Notes under the pieces: model-generated
Seen by the model: the letters and a program-made list of their open reading frames with translations, nothing else
The model's database searches: none
What the model was told of the DNA's origin: nothing
Program-made: the position numbers and the translations under genes
Origin: Inquilinus sp. Marseille-Q2685
GTDB taxonomy: Bacteria > Pseudomonadota > Alphaproteobacteria > DSM-16000 > Inquilinaceae
Length of the DNA: 64,000 bases
Reading direction: 5' to 3'
Assembly: GCF_916619195.1 (NCBI RefSeq)
Contig: NZ_CAKAKL010000001.1
Span: 434,001 to 498,000 of the forward strand
In this document: positions 50,704 through 58,595 of the stretch, in pieces
How positions within the stretch are numbered: position 1 is the first letter of the stretch
Layout of the letters: the number at the start of each line of letters is the position of its first letter

Positions 50704-51642
50704 ATGTCGCGACACCATGTGCCCGCGTCGGCCGAGACCTGTGCCTGGGGCTATTTCGACGCGACGCGAGAGCCGGTGCTGACGGTCGACAGCGGCGACA
50801 CGGTCGTGATCGACACCGTGACCGGAGGGCCGGAGGTGCTGCCCAATGGCGATTTCCATATCCCGCCCGAGCTCCACGAGATCCACCAGCGCTGCGACCG
50901 TTCGACGCCGGGCCACATCCTGACCGGCCCGGTCGCGGTCCGCGGCGCCAAGCCTGGCCGGGTGCTGGAGGTGCGGATCCTCGACGTCTCGCTGCGCCAG
51001 GACTGGGGCTACAACGTAATCCGGCCGCTGGCCGGCACCCTGCCCTATGACTTCGAGGATTCGCGCCTCCTCAACATCCCGCTCGACGCCGGGCGCGGCA
51101 CCGCGCGCCTGCCCTGGGGGCTGGACCTGCCGCTCCGGCCCTTCTTCGGCGTCATGGGCGTGGCACCGCCGAAGGGCTGGGGCCGGATCAGCTCGATCCA
51201 GCCGCGCGCCCATGCCGGCAACATCGACAACAAGGAGCTGGTGGCCGGCACCACCCTCTACCTGCCAGTGTTCACCGACGGCGCCCTGTTCTCCTGCGGC
51301 GACGGCCACGGCGCCCAGGGCGACGGCGAGGTCTGCGTCACCGCGATCGAGACGGCGCTGCAGGGCACCTTCCAGCTGATCGTCCGCGACGATCTCGGCT
51401 TCACCTATCCCCGCGCCGAGACGCCGACCCACCACATCACCATGGGGATGGACCCCGACCTCGACCGCTGCGCCGAGATGGCGCTGCGCGACATGATCCG
51501 GCTGCTCGGCGAGACCGCCGGCCTGTCGCGCGAGGACGCCTACACCCTGTGCAGCCTAGCCGGCGACCTGCGGATCACCCAGACGGTGAACGGCTGCAAG
51601 GGCGTGCACATGATGATGGCGAAGGAGCTGCTGGGCCGATGA
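50704..51642 (+). CDS. acetamidase/formamidase family protein
   Basis: 312 residues of the FmdA/AmdA family, which hydrolyses formamide, acetamide or related small amides to the acid and ammonia. Segments: HHVPASAETCAWGYFDATRE, HILTGPVAVRGAKPGRVLEV, FFGVMGVAP, GNIDNKELVAGTTLYLPV and GALFSCGDGHGAQGDGEV. It is the last gene of the gntR-PLP enzyme-ABC importer unit, so an imported amide (or an amide made by the PLP enzyme) is the likely substrate (inference). Cytoplasmic; no signal peptide. Confidence 0.9.
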   Translation: MSRHHVPASAETCAWGYFDATREPVLTVDSGDTVVIDTVTGGPEVLPNGDFHIPPELHEIHQRCDRSTPGHILTGPVAVRGAKPGRVLEVRILDVSLRQDWGYNVIRPLAGTLPYDFEDSRLLNIPLDAGRGTARLPWGLDLPLRPFFGVMGVAPPKGWGRISSIQPRAHAGNIDNKELVAGTTLYLPVFTDGALFSCGDGHGAQGDGEVCVTAIETALQGTFQLIVRDDLGFTYPRAETPTHHITMGMDPDLDRCAEMALRDMIRLLGETAGLSREDAYTLCSLAGDLRITQTVNGCKGVHMMMAKELLGR

Positions 51643-51650
51643 CGGAAAGG

Positions 51651-51673
51651 CCCGAGCTCAGCTGAGCCCGGGA
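51651..51673. repeat. palindrome left of the signal-peptidase-like gene
   Basis: 23 bp starting CCCGAGCTCAGCTGAGCCCG, matching 52416-52438 at 21 of 23 positions. Each copy forms a 9-bp hairpin (this one with a single mismatch). Found 8 bp after the amidase stop, it may terminate that operon. Confidence 0.75.
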
Positions 51674-51741
51674 GGCGAGATGACATCAAATCAGCTCTCC
51701 GCCATCATCTGTGATTGAGATCGCTATTGGGACCGGAGGCC

Positions 51742-52430
51742 ATGGTCGGACGCCGTGCGGCACTGCTTCTCCTTGGCTCCGCGGGCCTGTCGCTATCCGC
51801 ACGCTCCAGCCAATCGGCCCCGCCTCAAGCCAAACTTGATAGCGCAGCCATCATCGCGCGCTTCTCTCAGGCCGGAATTCCGATCGACATCTTGCGTGTC
51901 GCCAGCGGAGCGATGATCCGGAACTGGAAGTCGACGATGCCGTCCTTGCCGACCTGCGGACGGCCGGACAGTTGCCGAAGCGGGGCGAGGTCGTCGTCTT
52001 CAGGCGACCGGATGGCGATGGCAAGGCGATGTTTCGCGTGATTGGCCTGCCGGGAGACAAGATCGCCGTGAATTCGGGACAGCTGACCCTGAACGGCATC
52101 AGAGTTGCCCGGGCTCCTCAAGGGACGATCAGAAGGCAAGTTCCCGAGCGATGGGAAACTTTGAGCGTATACTCCGAGACGCTCCCGGAGGGCCTATCTT
52201 ATGAAGTCGCGGAATCCCCTACACCCGGCCGTTTCGACGAGATTCCGGAGACGGCAGTTGCAGCAGGAGCCATATATGTCTTGGGAGACAATCGCGACTA
52301 TGCCGACGACAGCCGCTCTGCGCAGTTGGGGGATATCCCGCTCGATCACATCGTCGGCCGCGTCGTGTTCCGGCTGCGGCCCGATCCCAGCTGGCTGGTG
52401 CCGCCGGAGACGGTTCCCGGGCTCGGCTGA
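51742..52430 (+). pseudogene. degenerate signal peptidase I (S26)-like gene, frameshifted and missing catalytic residues
   Basis: The N-terminal part has a signal-peptide-like start (MVGRRAALLLLGSAGLSLSA) and continues to VASGAM. There the frame breaks near 51917; one extra C in the ATCCGG run would restore IPELEVDDAVLADL, leading into LPKRGEVVVFRRPDGDG, RVIGLPGDKIAVNSG and the box E motif GDNRDYADDSR. Even with the frame repaired, the nucleophile position of the SGSM motif is Ala (SGAM), and the general-base Lys before R-x-x-G-x-P-G-D is Phe (MFRVIGLPGD). So it is probably inactive. Codon use looks less G+C-biased than in neighbours. Either a decayed foreign gene or a non-catalytic homologue with a sequencing error. 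Confidence 0.75.
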
Positions 52431-52438
52431 GCCCGGGA
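52416..52438. terminator. perfect hairpin overlapping the end of the signal-peptidase-like gene
   Basis: CCCGGGCTC-GGCT-GAGCCCGGG, a perfect 9-bp stem with a 4-nt loop, one base more at the 3' end in common with the copy at 51651. It contains the stop codon (52428-52430) and lies between convergent genes, so it could stop transcription from both sides. No T run follows, so it is not a classical intrinsic terminator. Confidence 0.5.
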
Positions 52439-52447
52439 ACGCGATCA

Positions 52448-53116
52448 TCAGTCGCGCGGCTGAGCAACGGTGCGGAGATAGGGCTTGAGGGTCTTGAAGC
52501 CGGCCGGGAACTTCTGTTTCGCCTCCTCGTCCGAGACCGAGGTGACGATGATGACGTCCTCGCCGTTCTTCCAGTCGGCCGGCGTCGCCACCTTGTGCTT
52601 GGCGGTCAGCTGCAGCGAGTCGATCACCCGCAGGATCTCGTCGAAGTTGCGCCCGGTGGTCATCGGGTAGGAGATCACCAGCTTGATCTTCTTGTCCGGC
52701 CCGATGACGTAGACGTTGCGCACGGTCTGGTTGTTGACCGCGGTGCGGCCTTCCGAGGTGGTGCCGGCATCGGCCGGCAGCATGCCGTAGAGCTTGGAGA
52801 CGACGAGCTCGGAATCGCCGATCACCGGGAAGTTCGGGGCGACACCTTGCGTCTCCTTGATGTCCTGGGCCCAGCTCTCATGCCGGTCGACCGGGTCGGC
52901 GCTGAGGCCGATCACCTTGACGTTGCGCTTGTCGAATTCGGGCTTCAGCTTGGCCACGGCGCCGAGCTCGGTGGTGCACACCGGGGTGAAGTCCTTGGGA
53001 TGCGAGAAGAGCACGCCCCAGGACGAGCCGAGCCAGTCGTGGAAGCGGATCCGCCCCTCGGTGGTCTCGACTTCGAAATCGGGCGCGTCCTCACCAATCG
53101 CGAGCGGACCGGCCAT
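52448..53116 (-). CDS. peroxiredoxin, 1-Cys (Prx6/AhpC-TSA) type
   Basis: 222-residue thiol peroxidase reducing peroxides. The peroxidatic cysteine is in SHPKDFTPVCTTELGAVAKL. The long C-terminal domain (GRNFDEILRVIDSLQLTAKH, TPADWKNGEDVIIV) is typical of 1-Cys Prx6-type enzymes; no resolving cysteine is seen. The start is the ATG at 53116 with GGAGG 6 nt upstream. It converges on the signal-peptidase-like pseudogene. Confidence 0.95.
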   Translation of the reverse strand: MAGPLAIGEDAPDFEVETTEGRIRFHDWLGSSWGVLFSHPKDFTPVCTTELGAVAKLKPEFDKRNVKVIGLSADPVDRHESWAQDIKETQGVAPNFPVIGDSELVVSKLYGMLPADAGTTSEGRTAVNNQTVRNVYVIGPDKKIKLVISYPMTTGRNFDEILRVIDSLQLTAKHKVATPADWKNGEDVIIVTSVSDEEAKQKFPAGFKTLKPYLRTVAQPRD

Positions 53117-53148
53117 TTTTACCTCCAATTAGCGTTAATTGCGGAATT

Positions 53149-53295
53149 TTACCGCGCCGTGAGATCGGTGTCATCAGGAGCATCATCTTCGACAAAAACG
53201 ATCTCCGGCTCCGGCGCGGGATCGTCGATCTCCGGGAAGTCCTTGTTCAACGGCTTCATCGTCCTGAGCAGGGCCACAAGTCCGCACTCGTTCAT
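53149..53295 (-). CDS. possible 48-residue acidic protein
   Basis: Starts at ATG 53295 after a strong GGGGAGGAG. The product is MNECGLVALLRTMKPLNKDF followed by PEIDDPAPEPEIVF and an acidic tail. The DFPEIDDP-x-PEP stretch resembles C-terminal tails of AbrB/MazE-type antitoxins, but the DNA-binding part is missing, so this may be a remnant or an unrelated small protein. It ends 32 bp upstream of the peroxiredoxin start on the same strand. Confidence 0.4.
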   Translation of the reverse strand: MNECGLVALLRTMKPLNKDFPEIDDPAPEPEIVFVEDDAPDDTDLTAR

Positions 53296-53385
53296 GGGCT
53301 CCTCCCCGGCCATGCAGGAGACATGTGCCATCGGATGCCTTGCCGCAAGACCTCCAAATGGTCGCTCCAACCAAACGGGCCCGCG

Positions 53386-53414
53386 TTGACAGGGCGGTCG
53401 CTCGACCCGATGAT
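53386..53414 (+). promoter_or_regulatory. candidate promoter of the thiBPQ riboswitch transcript
   Basis: A consensus -35 TTGACA at 53386-53391 and a weak -10 GATGAT at 53409-53414, spaced by 17 bp. The expected transcription start is about 53421, exactly where the TPP riboswitch begins. Confidence 0.5.
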
Positions 53415-53420
53415 GCGCGC

Positions 53421-53510
53421 GTCTTGCCGGGGTGCCCGAACGGGGGCTGAGAGGCGTGTCAGCGCCAACCCGACGAACCTGATCCGGGTCATGCCGGCGA
53501 AGGGAGAACG
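53421..53510 (+). promoter_or_regulatory. TPP riboswitch (THI box) controlling thiBPQ
   Basis: All conserved THI-box parts are present in order: CCGGGGTGCCC in P1-P2, GGGCTGAGAGG (the TPP pyrimidine-sensing CUGAGA), CAACCCGACGAACCTGATC (the ACC(U)GAUCCGG pyrophosphate region), then GGGTCATGCCGGCGAAGGGA. It lies 64 bp before the thiB start. High TPP would be expected to repress the transporter, by terminator formation or by masking the ribosome site; the GAGGAAC before the thiB ATG could be sequestered. Confidence 0.95.
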
Positions 53511-53573
53511 AGACGGCGCCTCAGGCATCGGCAGGTTCCCTTTCCGCCCGGCTGCGCCCCGCGGAGGAACAAG

Positions 53574-54575
53574 ATGCGCCTGATTGCCGCCGTCCTGCTG
53601 ACGGCCCTGACCTCCGCCGTCGCCGGGCCGGCCGCGGCCGAGACCCCGGTGCTCAAGGTTTACACCTATGAATCCTTCACCGCCGAATGGGGGCCGGGGC
53701 CGCAGGTGAAGAAGGCCTTCGAGGCCGAATGCGGCTGCACGGTCGAGTTCACCTCGGTCGAGGACGGCGTCGCCCTGCTGTCGCGGCTGAAGCTGGAGGG
53801 CAAGTCGACCCAGGCCGATGTCGTGCTGGGCTTCGACACCAACCTGACCGCCGAGGCGGCGGCGACCGGGCTGTTCGCGCCGCACGGCATGACGCTGGAC
53901 GGTTTGTCGCTGCCGGTCGCCTGGACCGACCCGGTCTTCGTGCCCTTCGACTGGAGCTATTTCGCCTTCGTCTACGACAAGACGAAGGTGCCGAACCCGC
54001 CGAAGAGCCTGCACGACCTGGTCGAGAGCAGCGACCTTGAGCTGACCATCCAGGATCCGCGCACCAGCACGCCGGGCCTCGGCCTGCTGCTCTGGGTCAA
54101 GCAGGTCTATGGCGACAAGGCGCCGGAGGCCTGGGCGAAGCTGAAGCCGCGCATCCTCACCGTCACCCCGGGCTGGAGCGAGAGCTACGGCCTGTTCCGC
54201 AAGGGCGAGGTGCCGATGACCTTCAGCTACCTGACCTCGCCGCCCTATCACGTGATCGCCGAGAACGACGGCAATGTCGGCGCCGCGGTGTTCAGCGAGG
54301 GCAACTACCTGCAGGTCGAGGTCGCGGCCAAGCTCGCCTCCTCGAAGCATCCCGAACTGGCCGACAAATTCCTCGCCTTCATGCTGAGCCCGGCCTTCCA
54401 GGACCTGCTGCCGACGACGCAGTGGATGTACCCGGCGGTGACGCCGAAGGCCGGGCTGCCCGACGCCTACAAGGCGCTGCCGGCCCCGGCCAAGGCGCTG
54501 CTGTATCCGCCGGAGGAGGTCGCGGCCAACCGCGCCGCCTGGATCGCCGAATGGCTGCAGGCGACCAGCCGTTGA
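53574..54575 (+). CDS. thiB: thiamine ABC transporter substrate-binding protein ThiB
   Basis: 333-residue periplasmic thiamine/TPP-binding protein. Signal peptide MRLIAAVLLTALTSAVAG, cleaved near PAAAETP. The mature part has LKVYTYESFTAEWGPGPQVK, GVALLSRLKLEGKSTQADVV and VPFDWSYFAFVYDK, closely following ThiB proteins. A TPP riboswitch precedes it and GGAGGAAC lies just before the ATG. It is followed by thiP and thiQ. Confidence 0.96.
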   Translation: MRLIAAVLLTALTSAVAGPAAAETPVLKVYTYESFTAEWGPGPQVKKAFEAECGCTVEFTSVEDGVALLSRLKLEGKSTQADVVLGFDTNLTAEAAATGLFAPHGMTLDGLSLPVAWTDPVFVPFDWSYFAFVYDKTKVPNPPKSLHDLVESSDLELTIQDPRTSTPGLGLLLWVKQVYGDKAPEAWAKLKPRILTVTPGWSESYGLFRKGEVPMTFSYLTSPPYHVIAENDGNVGAAVFSEGNYLQVEVAAKLASSKHPELADKFLAFMLSPAFQDLLPTTQWMYPAVTPKAGLPDAYKALPAPAKALLYPPEEVAANRAAWIAEWLQATSR

Positions 54576-56257
54576 GCCAGCGTAGGTTGGATTCGCGGCA
54601 CGCGAACCCAACATCCCGCGACGGCGCCGGCCTGTTGGGTTCGCCGTGGCGGACCCAACCTGCGGCGAATCGGATCGCATCGCTCCCCGGCCTCCTCGCG
54701 CTCCTCGCCATCCTGGCGCTGATCGCCACCGCGGCGACCGGCCTGATCCGCGCCGCCACCGAGTTCGACCTGCTGTCCGTCTGGGCCGATCCCTATCTCT
54801 GGTCGGTGCTGCGCTTCACGGCGCTGCAGGCCGGGCTGTCGGCGCTGATCAGCGTCGCCATCGCCATCCCGGTCGCCCGCGCCCTGTCGCGCCGCCGCTT
54901 TCCCGGCCGCACCCTGCTGCTGCGCCTGTTCGGCCTGCCGATGATCGTGCCGGCGGTGGCCGGCGCCTTCGGCATCCTGACGGTGTTCGGCCGCTCCGGC
55001 CTGCTCGCCGACCTGTTCGCGGCGCTGGGGCTGACCATCCGGCCGAACATCTACGGCCTGACCGGCATCCTGCTGGCCCACGTCTTCTTCAACATGCCCT
55101 TCGCCGTGCGCGTGCTGCTCTCGGCCTGGGGCACGATCCCGGCCGAGAGCTGGCGCCTGGCGTCGATGCTGGGGCTGCGCGGCGCCGACCTGTTCCGCCT
55201 GGTCGAATGGCCGATGCTGCGGCGCCAGCTGCCCGGCCTGACCGCCCTGATCTTCCTGCTGTGCTTCACCAGCTTCGCCGTGGTGCTGACGCTCGGCGGC
55301 GGCCCGGCCTCGGCCACCATCGAGATCGCGATCTACCAGGCGCTGCGCTTCGACTTCGACCCCGGCCGCGCCGTCGCCCTGTCGCTGCTGCAGGTCGCCC
55401 TCTGCGCGCTCCTGGTGCTGGCGGCGATGCGGCTGACCGGCCGGGTCGCCGACGAGGGCGGCGTCGGCCGGCCGGTGCTGCGCGGCGACGGCCGGACCGC
55501 GGCGGCCCGTGCGATCGATGCGACGGTGCTGGTCCTGGCCGCCGGCTTCGTGCTGCTGCCGCTGGTCGCGATCCTGGTCGAAGGCCTGGGCGGCATCGGC
55601 AAGCCGATCCTGTCCAGCCCCTCTTTGTGGCACGCCGCCGGGCGCAGCCTGGCCGTCGCCCTCGGCGCCGCCACGCTCGCCCTGGTGCTGGGCTGGGCGC
55701 TGGCGCACAGCATCGCCGTGCTGCGCATCGGCCGCCGGCGTCGGCGGCTGGCGCGGCTGTTCGAGCTGAGCGGCACCGTGGTGCTGGTGGTGCCGCCGCT
55801 GGCGCTCGGCGCCGGCCTGTTCGTCATGCTGCTCGGCACCGCCGACCTGCAGCGCTGGGCGCTGCCGATCGTCGCCATGGTCAACGCGCTGATGGCCCTG
55901 CCCTTCGTGCTGCGCCTGCTGGTCGGCGCCGCCGAGCTGGCGCAGCATCGCCACGGGCGGCTGGCCGACAGCCTGGGCCTGTCCGGCTGGGCCCGCCTTC
56001 GGCTGGTCGAATGGCCGCTGCTGCGCCGGCCCGCCGGCTTCGCCCTGGCGATCGCGGCCGGCCTGGCCTTCGGCGATCTCGGCGCCGCCGCGCTGTTCGG
56101 CGGCAACGGCAACGAGACGCTGCCGGTGCTGGTGGCGCAGCTGCTCGGCGCCTACCGCCTGCAGGAGGCGTCGACCGTCGTGCTGCTGCTGGTGCTGATG
56201 GGGCTGGCCCTGTTCGGCCTGATCGAAAGGATCTTCGGTGGCCACACGCGCGATTGA
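54572..56257 (+). CDS. thiP: thiamine ABC transporter permease ThiP
   Basis: Fused double permease with about twelve membrane segments in two halves; each half carries an EAA-like loop (AESWRLASMLGLRGADLFR and LADSLGLSGWARLRLVEWPL). The first membrane segment is LPGLLALLAILALIATAATG. The start is uncertain: a TTG at 54572 overlaps the thiB stop (TTGA) and gives 561 residues, but the next ~25 codons are a palindromic repeat. A TTG at 54635 gives 540 residues, nearer the usual ~536. Overlaps thiQ by 20 bp. Confidence 0.92.
   Translation: MSQRRLDSRHANPTSRDGAGLLGSPWRTQPAANRIASLPGLLALLAILALIATAATGLIRAATEFDLLSVWADPYLWSVLRFTALQAGLSALISVAIAIPVARALSRRRFPGRTLLLRLFGLPMIVPAVAGAFGILTVFGRSGLLADLFAALGLTIRPNIYGLTGILLAHVFFNMPFAVRVLLSAWGTIPAESWRLASMLGLRGADLFRLVEWPMLRRQLPGLTALIFLLCFTSFAVVLTLGGGPASATIEIAIYQALRFDFDPGRAVALSLLQVALCALLVLAAMRLTGRVADEGGVGRPVLRGDGRTAAARAIDATVLVLAAGFVLLPLVAILVEGLGGIGKPILSSPSLWHAAGRSLAVALGAATLALVLGWALAHSIAVLRIGRRRRRLARLFELSGTVVLVVPPLALGAGLFVMLLGTADLQRWALPIVAMVNALMALPFVLRLLVGAAELAQHRHGRLADSLGLSGWARLRLVEWPLLRRPAGFALAIAAGLAFGDLGAAALFGGNGNETLPVLVAQLLGAYRLQEASTVVLLLVLMGLALFGLIERIFGGHTRD
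54582..54664. repeat. GTTGGGTTCGC palindromic repeat at the thiB/thiP junction
   Basis: Degenerate second copy of the 40498 repeat: GTAGGTTGGATTCGC on the left, GCGAACCCAACA and TGTTGGGTTCGCC inside, GGACCCAACCTGCG on the right. It is open in the thiP frame, so it is either an untranslated spacer or part of the thiP N-terminus. Confidence 0.85.
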
Positions 56258-56963
56258 GATCGAGGGCCTGACCTATCGCTACGAGGCGATGGAGATGCGC
56301 TTCGATCTGACGGTCGAGGCCGGCGCCTTCGTCGTGCTGTTCGGGCCCAGCGGCGCCGGCAAGAGCACGCTGCTGAACCTGATCGCCGGCTTCGAGGCGC
56401 CGCTGTCCGGTTCGTTGCGGCTGCTCGGCCGCGACGCGCTGGGCCTGCCGCCGGCGGCGCGGCCGGTCACCACCCTGTTCCAGGACCACAACCTGTTCCC
56501 GCATCTCACGGCGGCGAAGAACGTGGCGCTGGGCTTGCATCCGGGCCGGCTGAGCCCGGCCGAGACGGCGCAGGTGACGGAAGCGCTGGCCCATGTCGAC
56601 CTGCAAGGGCTGGAGGCGCGCCGGCCGGCCGAGCTGTCCGGCGGCGAACGCCAGCGCGTCGCCCTGGCCCGCAGCCTGGTGCGCGACCGCCCGATCCTGT
56701 TGCTGGACGAGCCCTTCGCCGCGCTGGGCCCGGCGCAGCGGCGCGAGATGGTCGGGCTGGTCGACCGGCTGCGGCGGGAGCGCGGCCTGACCGTGCTGAT
56801 GGTCAGCCACCAGCTCGACGCCCTGCCCGGCATCGACGCGCAGGCCGCCTTCGTCGAGGACGGCCGCATCGCCGCCACCGGCCCGGCGACCGAGCTGCTG
56901 ACCCGCCCGCCGCTGCCGGAGATCGCCGACTATCTCGGCTATGTCGGGCCTGCGGGCGAGTGA
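56238..56963 (+). CDS. thiQ: thiamine ABC transporter ATPase ThiQ
   Basis: 241-residue ABC ATPase energising thiamine uptake. Walker A LFGPSGAGKSTLLNLIAG, Q-loop TLFQDHNLFPHL, signature LSGGERQRVALARSLVRDRP, Walker B ILLLDEPFAALG and the switch histidine in LMVSHQLDAL. The GTG start lies within the thiP 3' end (20-bp overlap), so it is coupled. It ends 1 bp from the convergent antiporter gene. Confidence 0.96.
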   Translation: MATRAIEIEGLTYRYEAMEMRFDLTVEAGAFVVLFGPSGAGKSTLLNLIAGFEAPLSGSLRLLGRDALGLPPAARPVTTLFQDHNLFPHLTAAKNVALGLHPGRLSPAETAQVTEALAHVDLQGLEARRPAELSGGERQRVALARSLVRDRPILLLDEPFAALGPAQRREMVGLVDRLRRERGLTVLMVSHQLDALPGIDAQAAFVEDGRIAATGPATELLTRPPLPEIADYLGYVGPAGE

Positions 56964-56964
56964 C

Positions 56965-58410
56965 TTACGGCCCGGCGTAGAACACCAGCGACACCAGCAC
57001 GAACAGCGGCAGCAGGATGCCGCAGGACCAGGCCATGTAGCCGAAGAAGCTGGGCATCTGCACGCCGCGCTCCTGCGCGATCGAGCGCACCATGAAGTTC
57101 GGCGCGTTGCCGATATAGGTGTTGGCGCCCATGAACACCGCGCCGGCCGAGATGGCGCCGAGCGTTGTCGCCCAGGCCCCCATCAGGTGCTGCGGGTCGG
57201 CGCCGGCCATGTTGAAGAAGACGAGATAGGTCGGGGCGTTGTCGAGGAAGCTGGACAGCGCGCCGGTCAGCCAGAAATAGGCCAGGTTGTTCGGGTCGCC
57301 GGCGCCGCCGACGAGGTCGACCAGGTCAGCCAGCGCCCCGTTCCGGCCGGCGCGCAGAATCGCGATCGCCGGCACGATGGTGACGAAGATCGCGGCGAAC
57401 AGCTTGCCGACCTCGACGATCGGGAACCAGTTGAAGTCGTTCAGCCGCCGGCTCTCCCGGCTGGTCAGCACCCAGGACAGGCCGATGATCGCGAGCAGCA
57501 GCAGGTCGCGGACCAGATTCTCCAGCTGCACCGGCACGCGATAGACGACGAGAGCGACGCCCGGCTTCCAGACGCCGCTCAGCAGCACCGCGCCGACGAC
57601 GCCGGCCAGCAGCAGCAGGTTGATCCCGCCTTCCAGGCCGAACGGCACGCGCGGTTCCGGCGGCACTTCGCGCAGCGCGTGCTCGCGCCGGAACAGCACG
57701 GTGTCGATGGCGAAATAGAGGGCCAGGAGGATCGCCGAGCAGACCAGCATCGGCAGCAGCAGGTGCTGCGTCGGCCAGAAGAACGACACCCCCTGCAGGA
57801 AGCCGAGGAACAGCGGCGGGTCGCCCAGCGGCGTCAGCGCCCCGCCGATATTGCCGACCAGGAAGATGAAGAACACCACGGTGTGCACGCGGAAGCGCCG
57901 GTTCTCGTTGGCGCGCAGCAGCGGCCGGATCAGCAGCATGCAGGCGCCGGTGGTGCCCATCCAGCTGGCGATCGCGGTGCCGATGGCGAGGATGCCGAGA
58001 TTGACCGCCGGCGTGCCGACCAGCGTGCCCTTGACCCGTACCCCGCCGGCGACGACGAACAGCGACGCCAGCAGGATGATGAAGGGCAGGTACTCGGTCA
58101 GGGCGACGGCGATCACCTCGTACAGGGCGAGGTCGGCGCCATGGACCGCGGCGAAGGGCAGCAGGAAGGCCAGCCCCCAGAAGGCGGCGACCTTGCCGAA
58201 ATGCCGGTGCCAGAAATGCGGCCGCACCAGCGGGAACAGCGCGATCGACAGCAGGATGCCGACGAAGGGGATGATCCAGGCCAGGCCGAGCTCCGACCCG
58301 TCCAGATGCGGCGCGCCGTCGGCGGCGGCCCGGGCCGGTGCGATCGACATGAAGGCTAGCGTTCCCGCCGCGGCTCCCAGGCAGCGGCGGACATGTCGAG
58401 ACACCGGCAT
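56965..58410 (-). CDS. nhaD: NhaD-type sodium:proton antiporter
   Basis: 481-residue membrane protein of the ion transporter (IT) superfamily with 11 or more hydrophobic segments and an N-terminal cleavable-looking signal. Signatures: VGNIGGALTPLGDPPLFLGF, ALSSFLDNAPTYLVFFNMAG and GANTYIGNAPNFMVRSIAQE, matching NhaD/CitM-like antiporters; the two GDPP and NAP(T/N) motifs form the ion site in relatives. ATG 58410 is chosen since AAGGG lies 6 nt upstream; an ATG at 58416 is too close. Substrate ions are inferred from the family. Confidence 0.88.
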   Translation of the reverse strand: MPVSRHVRRCLGAAAGTLAFMSIAPARAAADGAPHLDGSELGLAWIIPFVGILLSIALFPLVRPHFWHRHFGKVAAFWGLAFLLPFAAVHGADLALYEVIAVALTEYLPFIILLASLFVVAGGVRVKGTLVGTPAVNLGILAIGTAIASWMGTTGACMLLIRPLLRANENRRFRVHTVVFFIFLVGNIGGALTPLGDPPLFLGFLQGVSFFWPTQHLLLPMLVCSAILLALYFAIDTVLFRREHALREVPPEPRVPFGLEGGINLLLLAGVVGAVLLSGVWKPGVALVVYRVPVQLENLVRDLLLLAIIGLSWVLTSRESRRLNDFNWFPIVEVGKLFAAIFVTIVPAIAILRAGRNGALADLVDLVGGAGDPNNLAYFWLTGALSSFLDNAPTYLVFFNMAGADPQHLMGAWATTLGAISAGAVFMGANTYIGNAPNFMVRSIAQERGVQMPSFFGYMAWSCGILLPLFVLVSLVFYAGP

Positions 58411-58595
58411 GAACATCCCTTCTGGCTTCGAAATTTTTGCCGGCGGAGTATGGCGGCGAAGACGGGAGCAGCCAACTTTTTCGGCCGGGCCGATGCGCGG
58501 TGGCCGGCACCTCGAAGGTAGGGTTGTCGCGGCCGGTGGCCCGCACTAGCTTCGACAGGACGGAGCCGACCGGCTCGAGACAAGGGAATCGCACC

